From assembly GCF_019112545.1 (NCBI RefSeq), contig NW_025064945.1:8552-72551 (forward strand): a DNA stretch of 64,000 bases, given 5' to 3'. Position 1 is the first letter of the stretch. Each line of letters starts with the position of its first letter. The translations under genes were made by a program, and so were the position numbers. This DNA comes from Guyanagaster necrorhizus. Its lineage: Eukaryota > Basidiomycota > Agaricomycetes > Agaricales > Physalacriaceae. The notes beneath the pieces are model-generated. The model worked only from the letters and a program-made list of their open reading frames with translations. It did no database searches and had not been told where the DNA came from. Of the stretch, positions 22,907 through 34,106 are shown piece after piece.

Positions 22907-24511
22907 ATGTCGGGGAAGCAACATCGCGATTTCCCTAACTGTCCCTTATGTGGATCTGTAGCAAGGCAATCCTTCGCGCAGAGCATACGCAGACCTCGCA
23001 TCTTACAGTTGCATCAATGCAATGATGCCCCAACGGATGCAGAGTTGTCCGATTTCCAGGAGATAGTCAAGAAGGCATCTGGGCGCATTGCTGAACTTGA
23101 CGAGAGGATTGCAGATGCCAGGAAGACACTTGATGCTCTTTTGTCAGAGCGTATTTTAATAGAGGAAGACTCTAAGGATGCCAGAGCGCTTTCCTCGCCA
23201 GTTCGAAGGCTACCACACGATGTTCTTCGTGCGATCTGTCTCGAGACCATACCGTCTCCTTTCCAAACCATGTCCAGGTCGGATTACTACAATAGTCTGG
23301 ATCACAGAAATTCTCCTTGGACGGTATCGCAGGTCTGCCATGGTTGGCGATTGATTATGGTTAGCTCGCCGGAGCTCTGGTCGTCCATGTCACTCATCCT
23401 ATCAAATGATTTTTCATCCTCGATTTTTTGCCAGATGTTCCTGCTTGGACTTCGGCTCGAGAGGTCCCAGAACGCTTCCCTCACCGTGGCGTGCTTTAGC
23501 AACTGCGATATTTCCTCTCACCCGTTACTTTCTCTCGTCATCACCCGCATAGCAGTGGTAAAGAATCTACGCATTGAGAGCACTTTCCAATCACTTCTAG
23601 CACTTTCTTTCTGCCGAGGGCGCTTAGAGCGACTTCATAATCTCAAAATCGATGCATCGAAAAGCAACAGGGTGGCGTTCGGGTCTTTTATTGCCGAGCA
23701 AGCTATTGTCAATATTGATGCGTTTGAATATGCGCCCACTTTACAAACATTTTCAATGTACTGCATGCAGCCTCAGCCTATCCCCGTCGTCCCCTGGACA
23801 CAGCTCACACGCTTTGGGCTTCAAATCGACCGTCCGAAAGAACTCGAAGTTCTTCGACAAGCGAAGAATATCCAAGATCTCGAAATCCATATCGGGGGGA
23901 TGTTTATCATCCCCGAAGGTTATATCGCCGTCCCCCTGCCTTTCCTCACGTCGTTGACACTTTTATCGACGAGAACTTCGGGAACCTCATGTGAAGTTCG
24001 CTTTATGTTCTCATTGCTATCCATCCCGAACCTCGTCGATCTACACCTTATCTATGCTGGAATGCCCGTCCTTCCACATATTAAATCGCATAATACAATC
24101 ACCACACTCAGAATCACGAGGCTTTCGTCCACCGCTGGAAGCGGTATAGAAGGCTACACATTTCCCGGCTTAACGAAGTTGTTGAACTCGGTGGTTAATC
24201 TCCAACATCTCATTCTAGAGTCAGCTAGAGCATTATCGTTGGATGATATATCTTTCCTGAACCCTTCAACTTCCAGTGTACCTCTTCCTCGTCTTAAAGC
24301 TCTTGATGTTCGCGGCTGTACATTCGGTTTCGCTCATTCCATCTTCGTGGAGATGATTAAGGCTCGCAGACAGCGAACGGATCCAAAGTGGGATCAAGTT
24401 GACACCGTGTATTTGGGCTCGTCGCTCATGCTGGATGATTCCGCTGTTGGAATTTGGCGAAATCTACTTGACGACGGCCTGAATGTCGTGTACGGAGAAT
24501 CACAAGGATAG
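22907..24511 (+). CDS. F-box-like protein, apparently intact
   Basis: A 534-residue open frame begins at the ATG at 22907. It has a CPLC knuckle near residues 12-15, a coiled coil (about 50-90, IAELDERIADARKTLDALLS), and an F-box (about 96-160, SPVRRLPHDVLRAICLETIP then PWTVSQVCHGWR and SPELWSSM). A leucine-rich C-terminal region runs to residue ~530. F-box proteins are expected to recruit substrates to an SCF ubiquitin ligase through Skp1; the substrate is unknown. The frame stays open upstream to 22721, but a CTGAT branch-like site and a TTTCTCAG acceptor end at 22900. The paralogues also start with the same M...C-x2-C segment, so 22907 is preferred and the upstream part is probably 5' UTR with an intron. 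It heads a tandem array of broken relatives. Confidence 0.85.
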   Translation: MSGKQHRDFPNCPLCGSVARQSFAQSIRRPRILQLHQCNDAPTDAELSDFQEIVKKASGRIAELDERIADARKTLDALLSERILIEEDSKDARALSSPVRRLPHDVLRAICLETIPSPFQTMSRSDYYNSLDHRNSPWTVSQVCHGWRLIMVSSPELWSSMSLILSNDFSSSIFCQMFLLGLRLERSQNASLTVACFSNCDISSHPLLSLVITRIAVVKNLRIESTFQSLLALSFCRGRLERLHNLKIDASKSNRVAFGSFIAEQAIVNIDAFEYAPTLQTFSMYCMQPQPIPVVPWTQLTRFGLQIDRPKELEVLRQAKNIQDLEIHIGGMFIIPEGYIAVPLPFLTSLTLLSTRTSGTSCEVRFMFSLLSIPNLVDLHLIYAGMPVLPHIKSHNTITTLRITRLSSTAGSGIEGYTFPGLTKLLNSVVNLQHLILESARALSLDDISFLNPSTSSVPLPRLKALDVRGCTFGFAHSIFVEMIKARRQRTDPKWDQVDTVYLGSSLMLDDSAVGIWRNLLDDGLNVVYGESQG

Positions 24512-24856
24512 TCGTTTTGCGGATCAGGAGTCAGTCTCTTCGTTCTCTTTATTTACGTACTTTGACTTTCGCTTTTAGTCGTTAGTAAGTAATATGAAAT
24601 GAAATTCGTCCAGTCTACTTACATTACGATGTATCTTTTTACTCTGCTAGTGAGTCCTTGAGTTACCAATTGGACAAACACCCATCGAATTCATGCTAGC
24701 CAGTGGCTGACCCGATGAAGTGTGTGAAAGTTATCCACGTGATGTATGGCGTTGTGCATCGAAGTTGCTCTTCTATCACTGTCACTTCAACGTTCCCCTT
24801 TGCCCAACCAAACGGATAGAGTAGGCTATTCATCTCATTTTAGGCCCAGTAGCTAA

Positions 24857-26514
24857 TGCTTGCTCCTGACAAGTCTTAGTAAAACGACATCAAACCATCC
24901 CCAAGATTCTGACATGTGTCCTACATGCGGCACTGTCAAGAGGAAACCATCTGTACCGCATGCACGGTCGAGTCGAGTCTCAGAGCTTCTGTGGTGCAAC
25001 GATATCCCCTCAGAGACAGAACTGTCCGGTTTCCAAGATGTGGTCAAGCGGGGGCCTGAGCGTATCGCTGATGTTGATGAGAGAATCATGCGAGCCAAGG
25101 AGCTGCTTGGTACGCTTGTGCATGAGCGTAAATTGATGCAGTCGGAAATCTCAGATGCAGAACTCCTGGAATCGCCAGTACGACGATTACCACCCTATGT
25201 TATGCCTCGAGACTATCCCTTTCGTATCTGATATCATGTCGCCAAGCTTCGACTTCTTCAATAGTCTGGATTCTAGGACATCGCCATGGACAACATTGCA
25301 GGTCTGCCGTAGATGGCGATCGATCATTGTGGGGGCCCTAGAACTGTGGTCATCCAGGTCTCTAGTAATAAAGACGGGACCATTCAAGGCGATGTCGACC
25401 ATAGGCGAAATCCGATGGCCACAGGCCAACTTCAACAGATTCCTGCTTTGAATCCGAATGCAGAGGTCACATAGCTTTCCCCTCACACTGTCATTATGGA
25501 GCTCCAGTGACATTTCCCAGCACCCTGCTCCTACAGATATTTCTATCCACGCCTCGGCGCTGAAAGGTCTTCTTATCCATATCCCTGCTCCATCTCTCAC
25601 TGCATTGTCCGGATGTCGAGGACGTCTAGATCGCCTAGAACATCTAATAATCGAATTAAACAAGATGTGGTCACAGAACTGGACCATCAATACATTCGAA
25701 TATTCGCCGAAGTTGCATATTTACCGCGCACATTCGACTTTTTGCTCATACAATGAAGATTCCATGGTTCCAGCTCAATCACTGTGGTCGACGAATCGTA
25801 CGTGACACTTCTTGGATGTCCGGATAATGTCAGAAGCGCCGATATATGCAGCAGAGGAATGCTATTAAGAGTACCTCAGGGACGCAAACCCATCCATCTC
25901 CCTCGTCTCACATCGTTCGCGCTCACCTCTGATAATCCTATGGGTACTCCGGTACACCATCGCCTCATATTCGCGTCATTTTTTTCCCTATCTCTCCCAA
26001 ATCTTGTCGATTTATGTGTCACCTATTCAGGAATCTCAGTGCTTCCCCATATCAGTATTCGGCCCAACGTGATTACTAGGCTCGAACTCACAAGGCTGTC
26101 ATCTACTGCTGGAAGTAACGAGTAATATACATTCCCCGGCTTTCAGGCATTACTGAATGCCGTGCCAAATCTCCATTGCCTCGCTCTAAACTCTGCTCGA
26201 GCGTTATCAACCGATGACATATCTCTACTCGCCGGTATCCCATCGTTAGCTGACATGCCCATACTGCATCTGAGATCCTCGATCTCAGTGGTTGAAAACT
26301 CAAATTTAATCATTCGAGCTTCGTCGAGATAGTCTTCGTCGACATGCTCAAGGATTCTAGACGAGAGAATAACACAGGCTGTGATCAAATAGAGACTGTC
26401 TATTTGGCCTCTCCTCTCGGGCTAGATGTTCCTCTCGTTGCCGAGATCTGGTACAAGCTCCTCAACGAAGGGATGAATGTGGTGTATGGAGCACGGGGTG
26501 TGGTAGATGAATGA
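24857..26514 (+). pseudogene. F-box gene copy 2, frameshifted
   Basis: Homologous to the intact gene at 22907 over nearly its whole length. It keeps the CPTCG knuckle, the coiled coil (ERIADVDERIMRAKELLGTL), the box (SPVRRLPP), PWTTLQVCRRWRSIIV, and a C-terminus ending in NVVYGARG. The frame changes near 25200, just after the box, and again near 25450, 25790 and 26120, with in-frame stops. The same kind of breakage affects the next two copies. Expression of a full product is not possible. Confidence 0.75.
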
Positions 26515-26877
26515 TGGTCTTGGACATCAATTGGTATTCTTCAAGGACATTTTCCTCAGTTCTCTTTGTCTCACTATGTATGATTGAGTTTCAGGGATCC
26601 ATACGCTAGACATATATGGAAATTTTGCCATGTTTTCTTTTTTCCTTACTACGGCAATTCTATTTTTACGAGTACAGCATGTCTCAGGGGCCAATACCTG
26701 AAGCGACATAAGACATATCTTCAATTGGTCGTGAGATGATAAAAAGGTGTGGTCAATTGTAACCTCCTGCATCTTTCTTTCCACTACCGTCACCTCAAGC
26801 TAAATAACTTTAGCACATGTTTCTTTTCGATGTTGTTTTCAAGCGTATAGCTGATAAATGTTTCCTTAATCCAGAAG

Positions 26878-28465
26878 ATGTCATCAATCACGAATAAACT
26901 TCCTGATTCCTGTCTGACCTGCGGATCTTTCACAACAACGACGCTTTCGGACCATGCGCGTTCATCCCGTGTCTCAGAGCTGCTCAGTTACAACGATCCT
27001 CCATCGGATAGCGGGCTCTTGGATTTCCACAACATTGTCCGGAACGGGACAGGGGAGAATCGTAGACCTTGACGAGAAGATAGCGCGCGCTAAGGAACAT
27101 CTTACCGACCTCATTCTCGAGTACGGAGACTGCCAGAGGATGTTCTTCGCGTCATCGCTCTTGAGATTAGCCCATCTATTGACGATATCATGAGTCCCAA
27201 AGAGGTACGATATCACAGCAACAGCAATCTAGATACCAGGAATCGCCCTGGACATTGACACAGGTCTCTGAAAGATGGAGATCAATCATTGTGAACGCAG
27301 GGGAGTTGTGGTCATCCATGTCTCTAGCAATTAAGCACAATGAGACACCCTCTACAGTCGTCCGTCAGGTGTCCATGGCTGGACTCCGACTTGAAAGATC
27401 GAAATCTTTCCCTCTCACTATATCCCTTTCAAGTCTTCCCTCCGCAGACATTTTCAAACACCCATTGCTCTTTCTCATCTCCACATGCTGTTCGTTAATA
27501 CGGAATCTTCGCCTCAGTGTTTCCCCCATATGCTTTCCGGTGTTGTCGTGGTGGGGAGGGCATTTGGATAAGCTCTACCATCTAATTCTAACCAGACCCT
27601 CTTCACTTAATTGGTGGCAACGTTCACCAAGAGCTCTACAGAATGTCATTAATGCATTTGAATTCGCCCCTAAGCTGAAGGTAATCACTACATGTCTCCC
27701 CTACGATCCCTTGAATTTTGTTTTTTGCCGTTTCCCAGAAGCTCAGATTATTCACCTTGACCTTGTACTCTTCGATTGGAACGATGTCAACATTCTTCGA
27801 CAACTGGACAATCTAGAGTCTCAATCTCGGATATGGAAATTGTAACTACCTGCAGCCCCGGAAGGCTGCATATTCATTTCTCTCCCGGCCCTCACCTCCA
27901 TGTCCCCCATATACAACTGTGTATGGGTATATACATCGTGTCATTCACAACCCCCAAGTGACCCTATCTTACCCTTGCTTTCATCTCGAAGCTCACTGAG
28001 CTGACGCTCACCTATCGCAGAGGAACCAACGTTTTCCCTACTATACCGACGCCTAACGCGATTGAAACGCTAAACTCGGAATTTAGTGAAACTCCCTTCC
28101 TGGAAAGTGACGACCAGGGTATGGTTCCTAAGCTACTGTTCGAATCCATCCCCAACCTGCGCTACCTTTCTATAACATCTCAATCGAGGCCCCTATCAGT
28201 ATATAACGAAGCCCTGACGGTTTCATTATTAATACGCGTGCCCCTGCGTCATCTCCGGACACTCGACCTCCCCGGATTGACGCCCACTTCCACCCATAGT
28301 AGATGTCTTGAGATGATCATGGCTCGCAGGCAGGGTAATAACCAAGAGATAGACTAAGTGGAAACCCTGTACCTTCGTTATCCCCTGAATCTGGGTTCCC
28401 CTCACGCTCGTATGTGGCGGAATCTAATTGATGGAGGGTTGAAGGTCGTATACAGGGAGGTATGA
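26878..28465 (+). pseudogene. F-box gene copy 3, frameshifted
   Basis: It starts with an ATG and a CLTCG knuckle homologous to the neighbours. It then loses frame near 27050 (the coiled coil RIVDLDEKIARAKEHLTDLI continues in another frame) and has lost most of the F-box proper. It regains PWTLTQVSERWRSIIV near 27250 and a long leucine-rich part to 27845, then breaks again. The last 340 bp (from 28125) form the start of the left arm of the inverted duplication. Confidence 0.72.
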
Positions 28466-29985
28466 CGAAAGAATTTCTGCATTTCGAACCTCCGGAGATA
28501 TGGAGCACCTCATCTCGTTCTTTATCTAATTTTAGTGCGACCGGGTATTTCTCCGCCTTGCATTGAATTTATGTCCACCAATTTCTTTCCAGATAGGCTT
28601 TCTTGTAGATTGGTACCATGACTAGAGCTATTGATACCATAGTTGTACTGAGACATTTATCGAAGCTGGATTTCCCAGTAGGCCTCAGAGATGCGGAACA
28701 ACATCAGAACAGACACGAAAGACAGAATCGACGCGTGTGCATGACACGTTCGCCTTTAACAATGCCTTATTTGTCTGGAAAACACGGCGGTCAAATGTGG
28801 CGGAAGGCCACCATGTGATATCAGTTTTCACGCTCTGAGTCAGTCCTGACAGACAGTACACATGTGATATACAGTCGCTTCGTGTATCTCCTTCACTGCT
28901 ACCGCAAGGCTTGCGTCTTTGTCGAATACTATAGCGTTGATGCGTATGTCCGCCTTCATTATCCTCGCCTGCAGTTAATGTTTCATTCTTTGATCCACAA
29001 GATGAAGCTACCCTTCTTGCCGCTAGTTCCAAAAATAGATCTACATCTATGGGAACATTGCCGGGAGACACACACTTGCCTCGCATACCAGACCTTCTCA
29101 GATGCAATGATGTTCCGTCGGATAGAGAGCCATCCTGTTTCCAGGACATAATCATCAAGTGGGGACCTAAGCTTCTCGTGAATCGTGATGAGAAGATCCC
29201 GCATGTCAAAGTTCTTACCGAGTCTCGTATCAATGAATGTCACATGGTGCAGGTGAAAATCGAGGACGCCAAAGTACTCCTTCTCCAATGAGAAGATTAC
29301 CCCATGATGGTTCTTCGCTCCATCGCTCTTCAGACCATCCCCTTCCCTTCTGAAATAATGTCGCAAAGCATTGACTTACACGATAGTCTGGGTGCTAGGA
29401 GATCCCCATGGACGTTGTCTCAAGTCTGCGAGAGCTAGCGAGCGACTACTGTCAGCTCTCCGGACCTGTGGTCATCTGTCGTGCTCGATATGGTGGACGA
29501 TCTCAATGATCCTTTGTCATCTATTTGCGCACAATTTTCATGCTTGGAATCCATCTTGAAAGGTCACGGAACGCACCCCTCACCGTATGGATTCGCAGTA
29601 CCATCGACGTTGCAGATCATTCCTTTCTTTCCCTCATTTCAACCCTCGCTTCCTGTATCGAAAATATATTCGTTTTATGCAATCGTCTTTGTTCCATGCA
29701 AGGCCTTTCCCGGGGTCGGGGGAGTTTGAATAGGCTCTGTCGTCTGAAAATCAAATCAGTGGATGCTACTGGTCAGCCTACGTCTCGGATACATGATGGA
29801 TTTGATTATGCAGGAAATTTGCGAGTCTTCGAGGGGGAGATGCCGCAGCCATTGGTCATTCCCTTCATGTCCTGGAGCCATCTTGCCCACTTAATGTTTC
29901 CAGTCTACGGTACGCAGGACCTTGATCTTCTTCTACAGGCGAAGTGTATGAAGAGTCTCGAAATTAACGACATGGGAATCACGAT
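28125..29985 (+). repeat. Inverted duplication, left arm (partner 45945-47785)
   Basis: The sequence from within the end of F-box copy 3, through the spacer, to most of F-box copy 4 is matched base for base, with scattered mismatches, by the reverse complement of 45945-47785. Identity looks well over 90% by eye. Many differences are C/T or G/A. The arms lie about 16 kb apart, so this is a dispersed inverted duplication and not a hairpin. Confidence 0.85.
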
Positions 29986-30245
29986 CACCCATGCGAGGAA
30001 TGGCACGGTAAGAGAAGCATACAGCTCTCTCCTGACAGATTGATACTGCTCGAATCTGTAACTAATCTTCGCCACCTTGGTATATCGTCTACTGTAGCGC
30101 TATCAATTTATGATATATCCCCGATCGCTCCCTGTACTAAACACTCAGTTAAGACGATAAAGGCCCGAAGGCAGGGTAAGAACCGAAAGATTGGCCAAGT
30201 GGAGACCGTGTACCTTTCCGGGGTTATATCATCATTCTGCAGTGC
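28981..30245 (+). pseudogene. F-box gene copy 4, frameshifted, internal deletion
   Basis: Family landmarks in order are LLRCNDVPSD near 29095, RSPWTLSQVC near 29398, SPDLWSS near 29458, GIHLERSRNAPLTVW near 29543, and a C-terminal KTIKARRQGKNRK...VETVYLSG near 30150-30230. Frame breaks occur near 29290 and 29530, and a stop replaces the Trp in the conserved RQR/W segment. Compared with its inverted twin, it diverges at about 29985 and lacks roughly the following 80 residues, so a deletion probably removed part of the leucine-rich region here after duplication. Confidence 0.75.
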
Positions 30246-30259
30246 AGCGGTATTTTGAC

Positions 30260-32330
30260 CTCTCACAGAAGACCACTGTGCAGAGCATATCAGTTTTCAT
30301 CGCGGCGTATTTCCCTCAATGATCGATAAATTATTTTAAGGAACACCACTTTGGGAATCCTATCCGAAACACCATGATTTCGAGACAATGAAGGGAGTAA
30401 CCTGATCGATGTCAATACGATCAATTCATGCGTCGCGTTCTCTTATGGAAGGGCGTACTTCTTTCATCGTTTATGTTATCCATCCCTCTCCACCAATCCA
30501 TAACCGCGTCGAAATTCCTACTACGAAGGAGCTCTCGTCTATGAAGAGTACGGGTGTCAGGTGAAGCTCGCGGAGATCCCTATTCATTCGGCTATTCCAC
30601 GTCAAATCGTTCATTCCGGGTAACTCACCTCCTACACGAAATACAGTATCGTACCGTTAAGGCCCTGTTACCATACGGTATACGGAATACCCTACCCGGG
30701 ACGTTTCTTTTCCCTCATCCTCGCTATAAGTAACGAACTGCGGGACCTGAGAATTATAATCGCTCTTCCGCCATGATCATCACATCTTCTGGAAAGATCT
30801 TCCATTCATGGATCACAGAGCAGTCACCGCGTACTAACCACCCTCCAGTCGTGGAACACTGGGATTATCGTCACACATTAGATTCTCCGCAGCGAAGGAC
30901 AGGCGAGCAGAGAGTAGACAACGACACGTCTGCCGTGCGCCACAAACGTCACTCAGTGTCTACTTATCTTCAGGTTCGCCGTCGCGCACGGGGATGTCAG
31001 CCGCCTTGTACTTATAAATAGAGAAGATCTATTTATGGCGCAGGCCGGCACTGACATGTTTCCGACTCTTCGGCTTTTGCCTTTTAGACACAAAAACTCT
31101 CAGAATCTGGGCCGTCCGTCGCATACCGTTTAGGAACATAATAAGGTCAAGGGCGAAATACAAATTATACGCTTGAGCCGCGGTCGTCGAGTTGTAATTA
31201 ATATGGCAGTCGCAAATAACGACCGCGTGTAACCGTTTTTCCAACTCGGCAATCCCTTAACAGCTATGGAAAAAACTTTCGGAGCTTATCCCGCTATAGC
31301 CGAATAGGCGCGGGAGGGGGCGGAAGGATCATATTGGGAACACCGCCGAACCGGGATACATATGATGCGCGACCGAGAACGAAAGTAGAAGAGGATTCGA
31401 GAACATAGCACTGGAAAACGTCCGGGAGCGGGGCTCCGCAGTGTGGGGGAGGGGTGGGGAGGCTCGACCAACGGATTGGATCAGACATCAGAGAGCCAAT
31501 GTGATTGCGTGCTGTGGGGCCCCAGGTGCTCCTGAGCTGGTCTTTAGTCCGTATCGAGGAGCGCAGACGCGGATATGAAAGAGAGCGAGAGAAACGTCGG
31601 CTACGTAGGCGATGAGAGTAACGTCAGATAACCAGGGATGAAACCCGTCTTAATACTCATGCGAGTAACGGCATCGATGCACCGTGTCAATATATCGGAT
31701 CATCAGCAGGTGATGGATGAATCGGGAAATGAAGGTCTAAAAAATACCCATGCTAAGCTATCGGTCTCGGTTCGCAAAGGTGACAGCAGGTCCAGGGGGT
31801 GCGTGTTGGATGTGATAGTCGAGAACGAAGACGTGAAAGGCATCTCGAACGGAAGCCAAGGATAGCTATCTTTCGTCCAGGAACGCGAAGAACCCCCGCC
31901 TACGAAGCCGACCCGTCGCACCGATAAAGGTTCCATCAAGGATGTGCACGGTGATAGGTACGCCACCTAGCGGATGGCACAAGCTCCAATTCACAGGCTG
32001 ATATAGGTAGAATGGAGAAGATCCGTTTTTCTTCTGGTCAGCTGCGGTATAACATCGAGGTAAGACAGTTGACTTTGAACGGAAGGCAAAACAAAAACGA
32101 GACATAGGCTTAGGACATAAGCATTGACTTTTAAACAACGACCTTCCGGGTTCCCCTAGTAGACCCTATCGCTAGTCTCTCACCTCGAAACCAACCAGCC
32201 CAGTCAAGGAACAAGTTACAAAACGTAGTATAAAGGAAATGCCGAAGGGAGTGGACATAAGGAGGAATATTTAGCCATGCCGTGGGAAATTCCGAAACCC
32301 CCACATATCGCGATGATTGCCGCTTCGAGA
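30260..32330. other. Intergenic; no recognisable gene
   Basis: A TATAAG-like site near 30727 precedes an 82-codon frame at 30773-31021, but the peptide has no recognisable feature. The rest has short frames only. The right end contains the transporter promoter. Confidence 0.45.
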
Positions 32331-32335
32331 GGGCC

Positions 32336-32343
32336 CATAAAAG
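32336..32343 (+). promoter_or_regulatory. Possible TATA box of the MFS transporter gene
   Basis: CATAAAAG lies about 80 bp upstream of the ATG at 32417, followed by a pyrimidine-rich stretch that ends at a CATCATGG start context. A second TATAAA is at 32229-32234. Confidence 0.4.
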
Positions 32344-32416
32344 GGAGGATGTGGGGAACGTTAGGCAATTTGGGATTCAATCCATTCTTGCCCCTCCCAC
32401 CACCTCTGAACCCATC

Positions 32417-34106
32417 ATGGCTCCCTACTTTTTAATGAATCTAATTCCTCAACGCCAAAAGACTGATGACGAGGCAAGACCGCTCCTGACGGCACTCGCC
32501 GGACTCTCGTGGATACAATGGGCACATTTCTTCTCAGGGTGAGCATCACGACGTTTAAGCGCGCTTGGCACCGGCTGATCGACCTTTGATTTCTTAGGTG
32601 GCTAGCATGGACCTGCGATGCCATTGATTTCTTCTCCGTATCCCTCACCGTCTCCCGATTAGCAACCCAATTCGACAAGAAAACGGCCGATATCACAACT
32701 GCTATAACGTTAACACTCCTCTTGCGAGTCGTCGGCGCCGTCATCTTTGGTATTCTATCTGACCGGTTCGGACGGAAATGGCCCCTCGTCTTTAACCTCG
32801 TCATCGTCGCCCTTCTCCAGCTAGGTGCAGGTTTCGTCAACACTTTCAGCGAGTTCCTCGCTGTTCGTTCCCTATTCGGTATCGGTATGGGCGGTATTTG
32901 GGGGATGGCGGCGAGTACGGCACTTGAAAATTTGCCCGTTGAGGCACGCGGCTTGGGAAGTGGCGTCATGCAGCAGGGTTATGCTGTTGGCTACCTTTTC
33001 GCTGCTTGCATCAATCTCAAGCTCGTCCCCGTTGTTTCGCCCACTTGGAGAGCCCTTTTCTGGACGGCGTCAGGCATCAGCTTCTTCGCGGCGGTTATCC
33101 GCGCCATATTGCCGGAATCGGAGTACTTCCTCAAGCAGAAGGCGAGGGAGCATGGCCACACGAATAGCACAGAGAAGACGAAGACGTTTATCAAGGAGAC
33201 TGGAAAGATGGTCAGAATCCATTGGTTGCTTTGCATCTACGCGCTGCTCTTCATGACCGGCACGTACCGTTCGCTTCCTTCTGATCGTGGAACCTTCCAT
33301 TGATATCGCTGATAGGGTTTAACTTCCTGTCCCATGGCTCCCAAGACTTGTATCCCACATATCTCCAAGATTCAAAAGGTATCAGTAACCACGATGCCAC
33401 CATTGCAACGATCATTGGAAATTGCGTACGTTTATTCCCCCTTCCCTCTTTCATCCCCAGTCTGGCTGACTGACTAACTATCACTATCAAGGGTGCGATC
33501 GCCGGAGGCGCGATAGCTGGCTTTGTTTCTCAATACATCGGTCGTCGGTTGACCATCGTCATCTTCGTCCTCCTCGTCGGATGCTTCATCCCTCTCTGGA
33601 TCATCCCCAGCAGCTTTGGCGCCCTTGCTGCCGGAGCTTTCTGCATCCAATTCGGTGTACAAGGTGCCTGGGGTGTCGTGCCAATCCAACTTGCCGAGAT
33701 GTCACCACCTGCATTCCGTGCTACCTTCCCTGGCGTCGCTTATCAGCTCGGTAACATGGTATCGTCCGCCAGCGCTCAGATCGAGGCTACTGGCGGCGCC
33801 CATGAGCGTACGACTATCACACGTGCGAACGGCACCACAGAGAACGTTCCTGATTACGCCAAAGTCCAGGGAATTCTCATTGGATGTGTTGCGGCCTTCC
33901 TGATCGTGGTGACGATACTAGGACCTGAAAATCACGGATCACACTTCGAGAAGCACAAAACGGCATTTGAGGAGGGCGGAGGAGAAGACGACGCTGTTGT
34001 GGACGACGACGATGCCCCCAACCACGCAGGTCCATCCCATATACGAGAGTCGGCAAGTATAAACGAAAAGGCATCGGTCGACCAAAAGGAGTCGGTGAAT
34101 GTTTGA
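32417..34106 (+). CDS. Jen1-like monocarboxylate/proton symporter (MFS)
   Basis: Exons are 32417-32538, 32598-33259, 33316-33425 and 33492-34106, giving 502 residues with about twelve hydrophobic helices. The MFS loop motif GILSDRFGRKW follows helix 2-3. Residues 264-276 read NFLSHGSQDLYPT, an exact match to the Jen family signature NXX(S/T)HX(S/T)QDXXXT that is tied to lactate/pyruvate transport in yeast Jen1. The protein should be a plasma-membrane symporter for short monocarboxylates. The cytoplasmic C-terminus (about 445-502) is acidic, then Ser/Lys-rich. The intron at 33260-33315 has a GC donor: every nearby GT donor would give an immediate stop, while GC at 33260 restores G|GG and the signature. 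The frame is also open to an ATG at 32282, but 32417 has the better context and sits right for the TATA-like site. Confidence 0.92.

Noticed and set aside
31286..31488. Overlapping minus-strand frames near 31.4 kb as a small gene
   Set aside because: GC-rich, Pro/Ser-rich peptides in two frames, with no motif or splice context.
32996..33303. Read-through end of the transporter at the stop near 33301
   Set aside because: Stopping there would truncate the protein before helix 7 and the Jen signature. The GC-AG intron restores the full family length.
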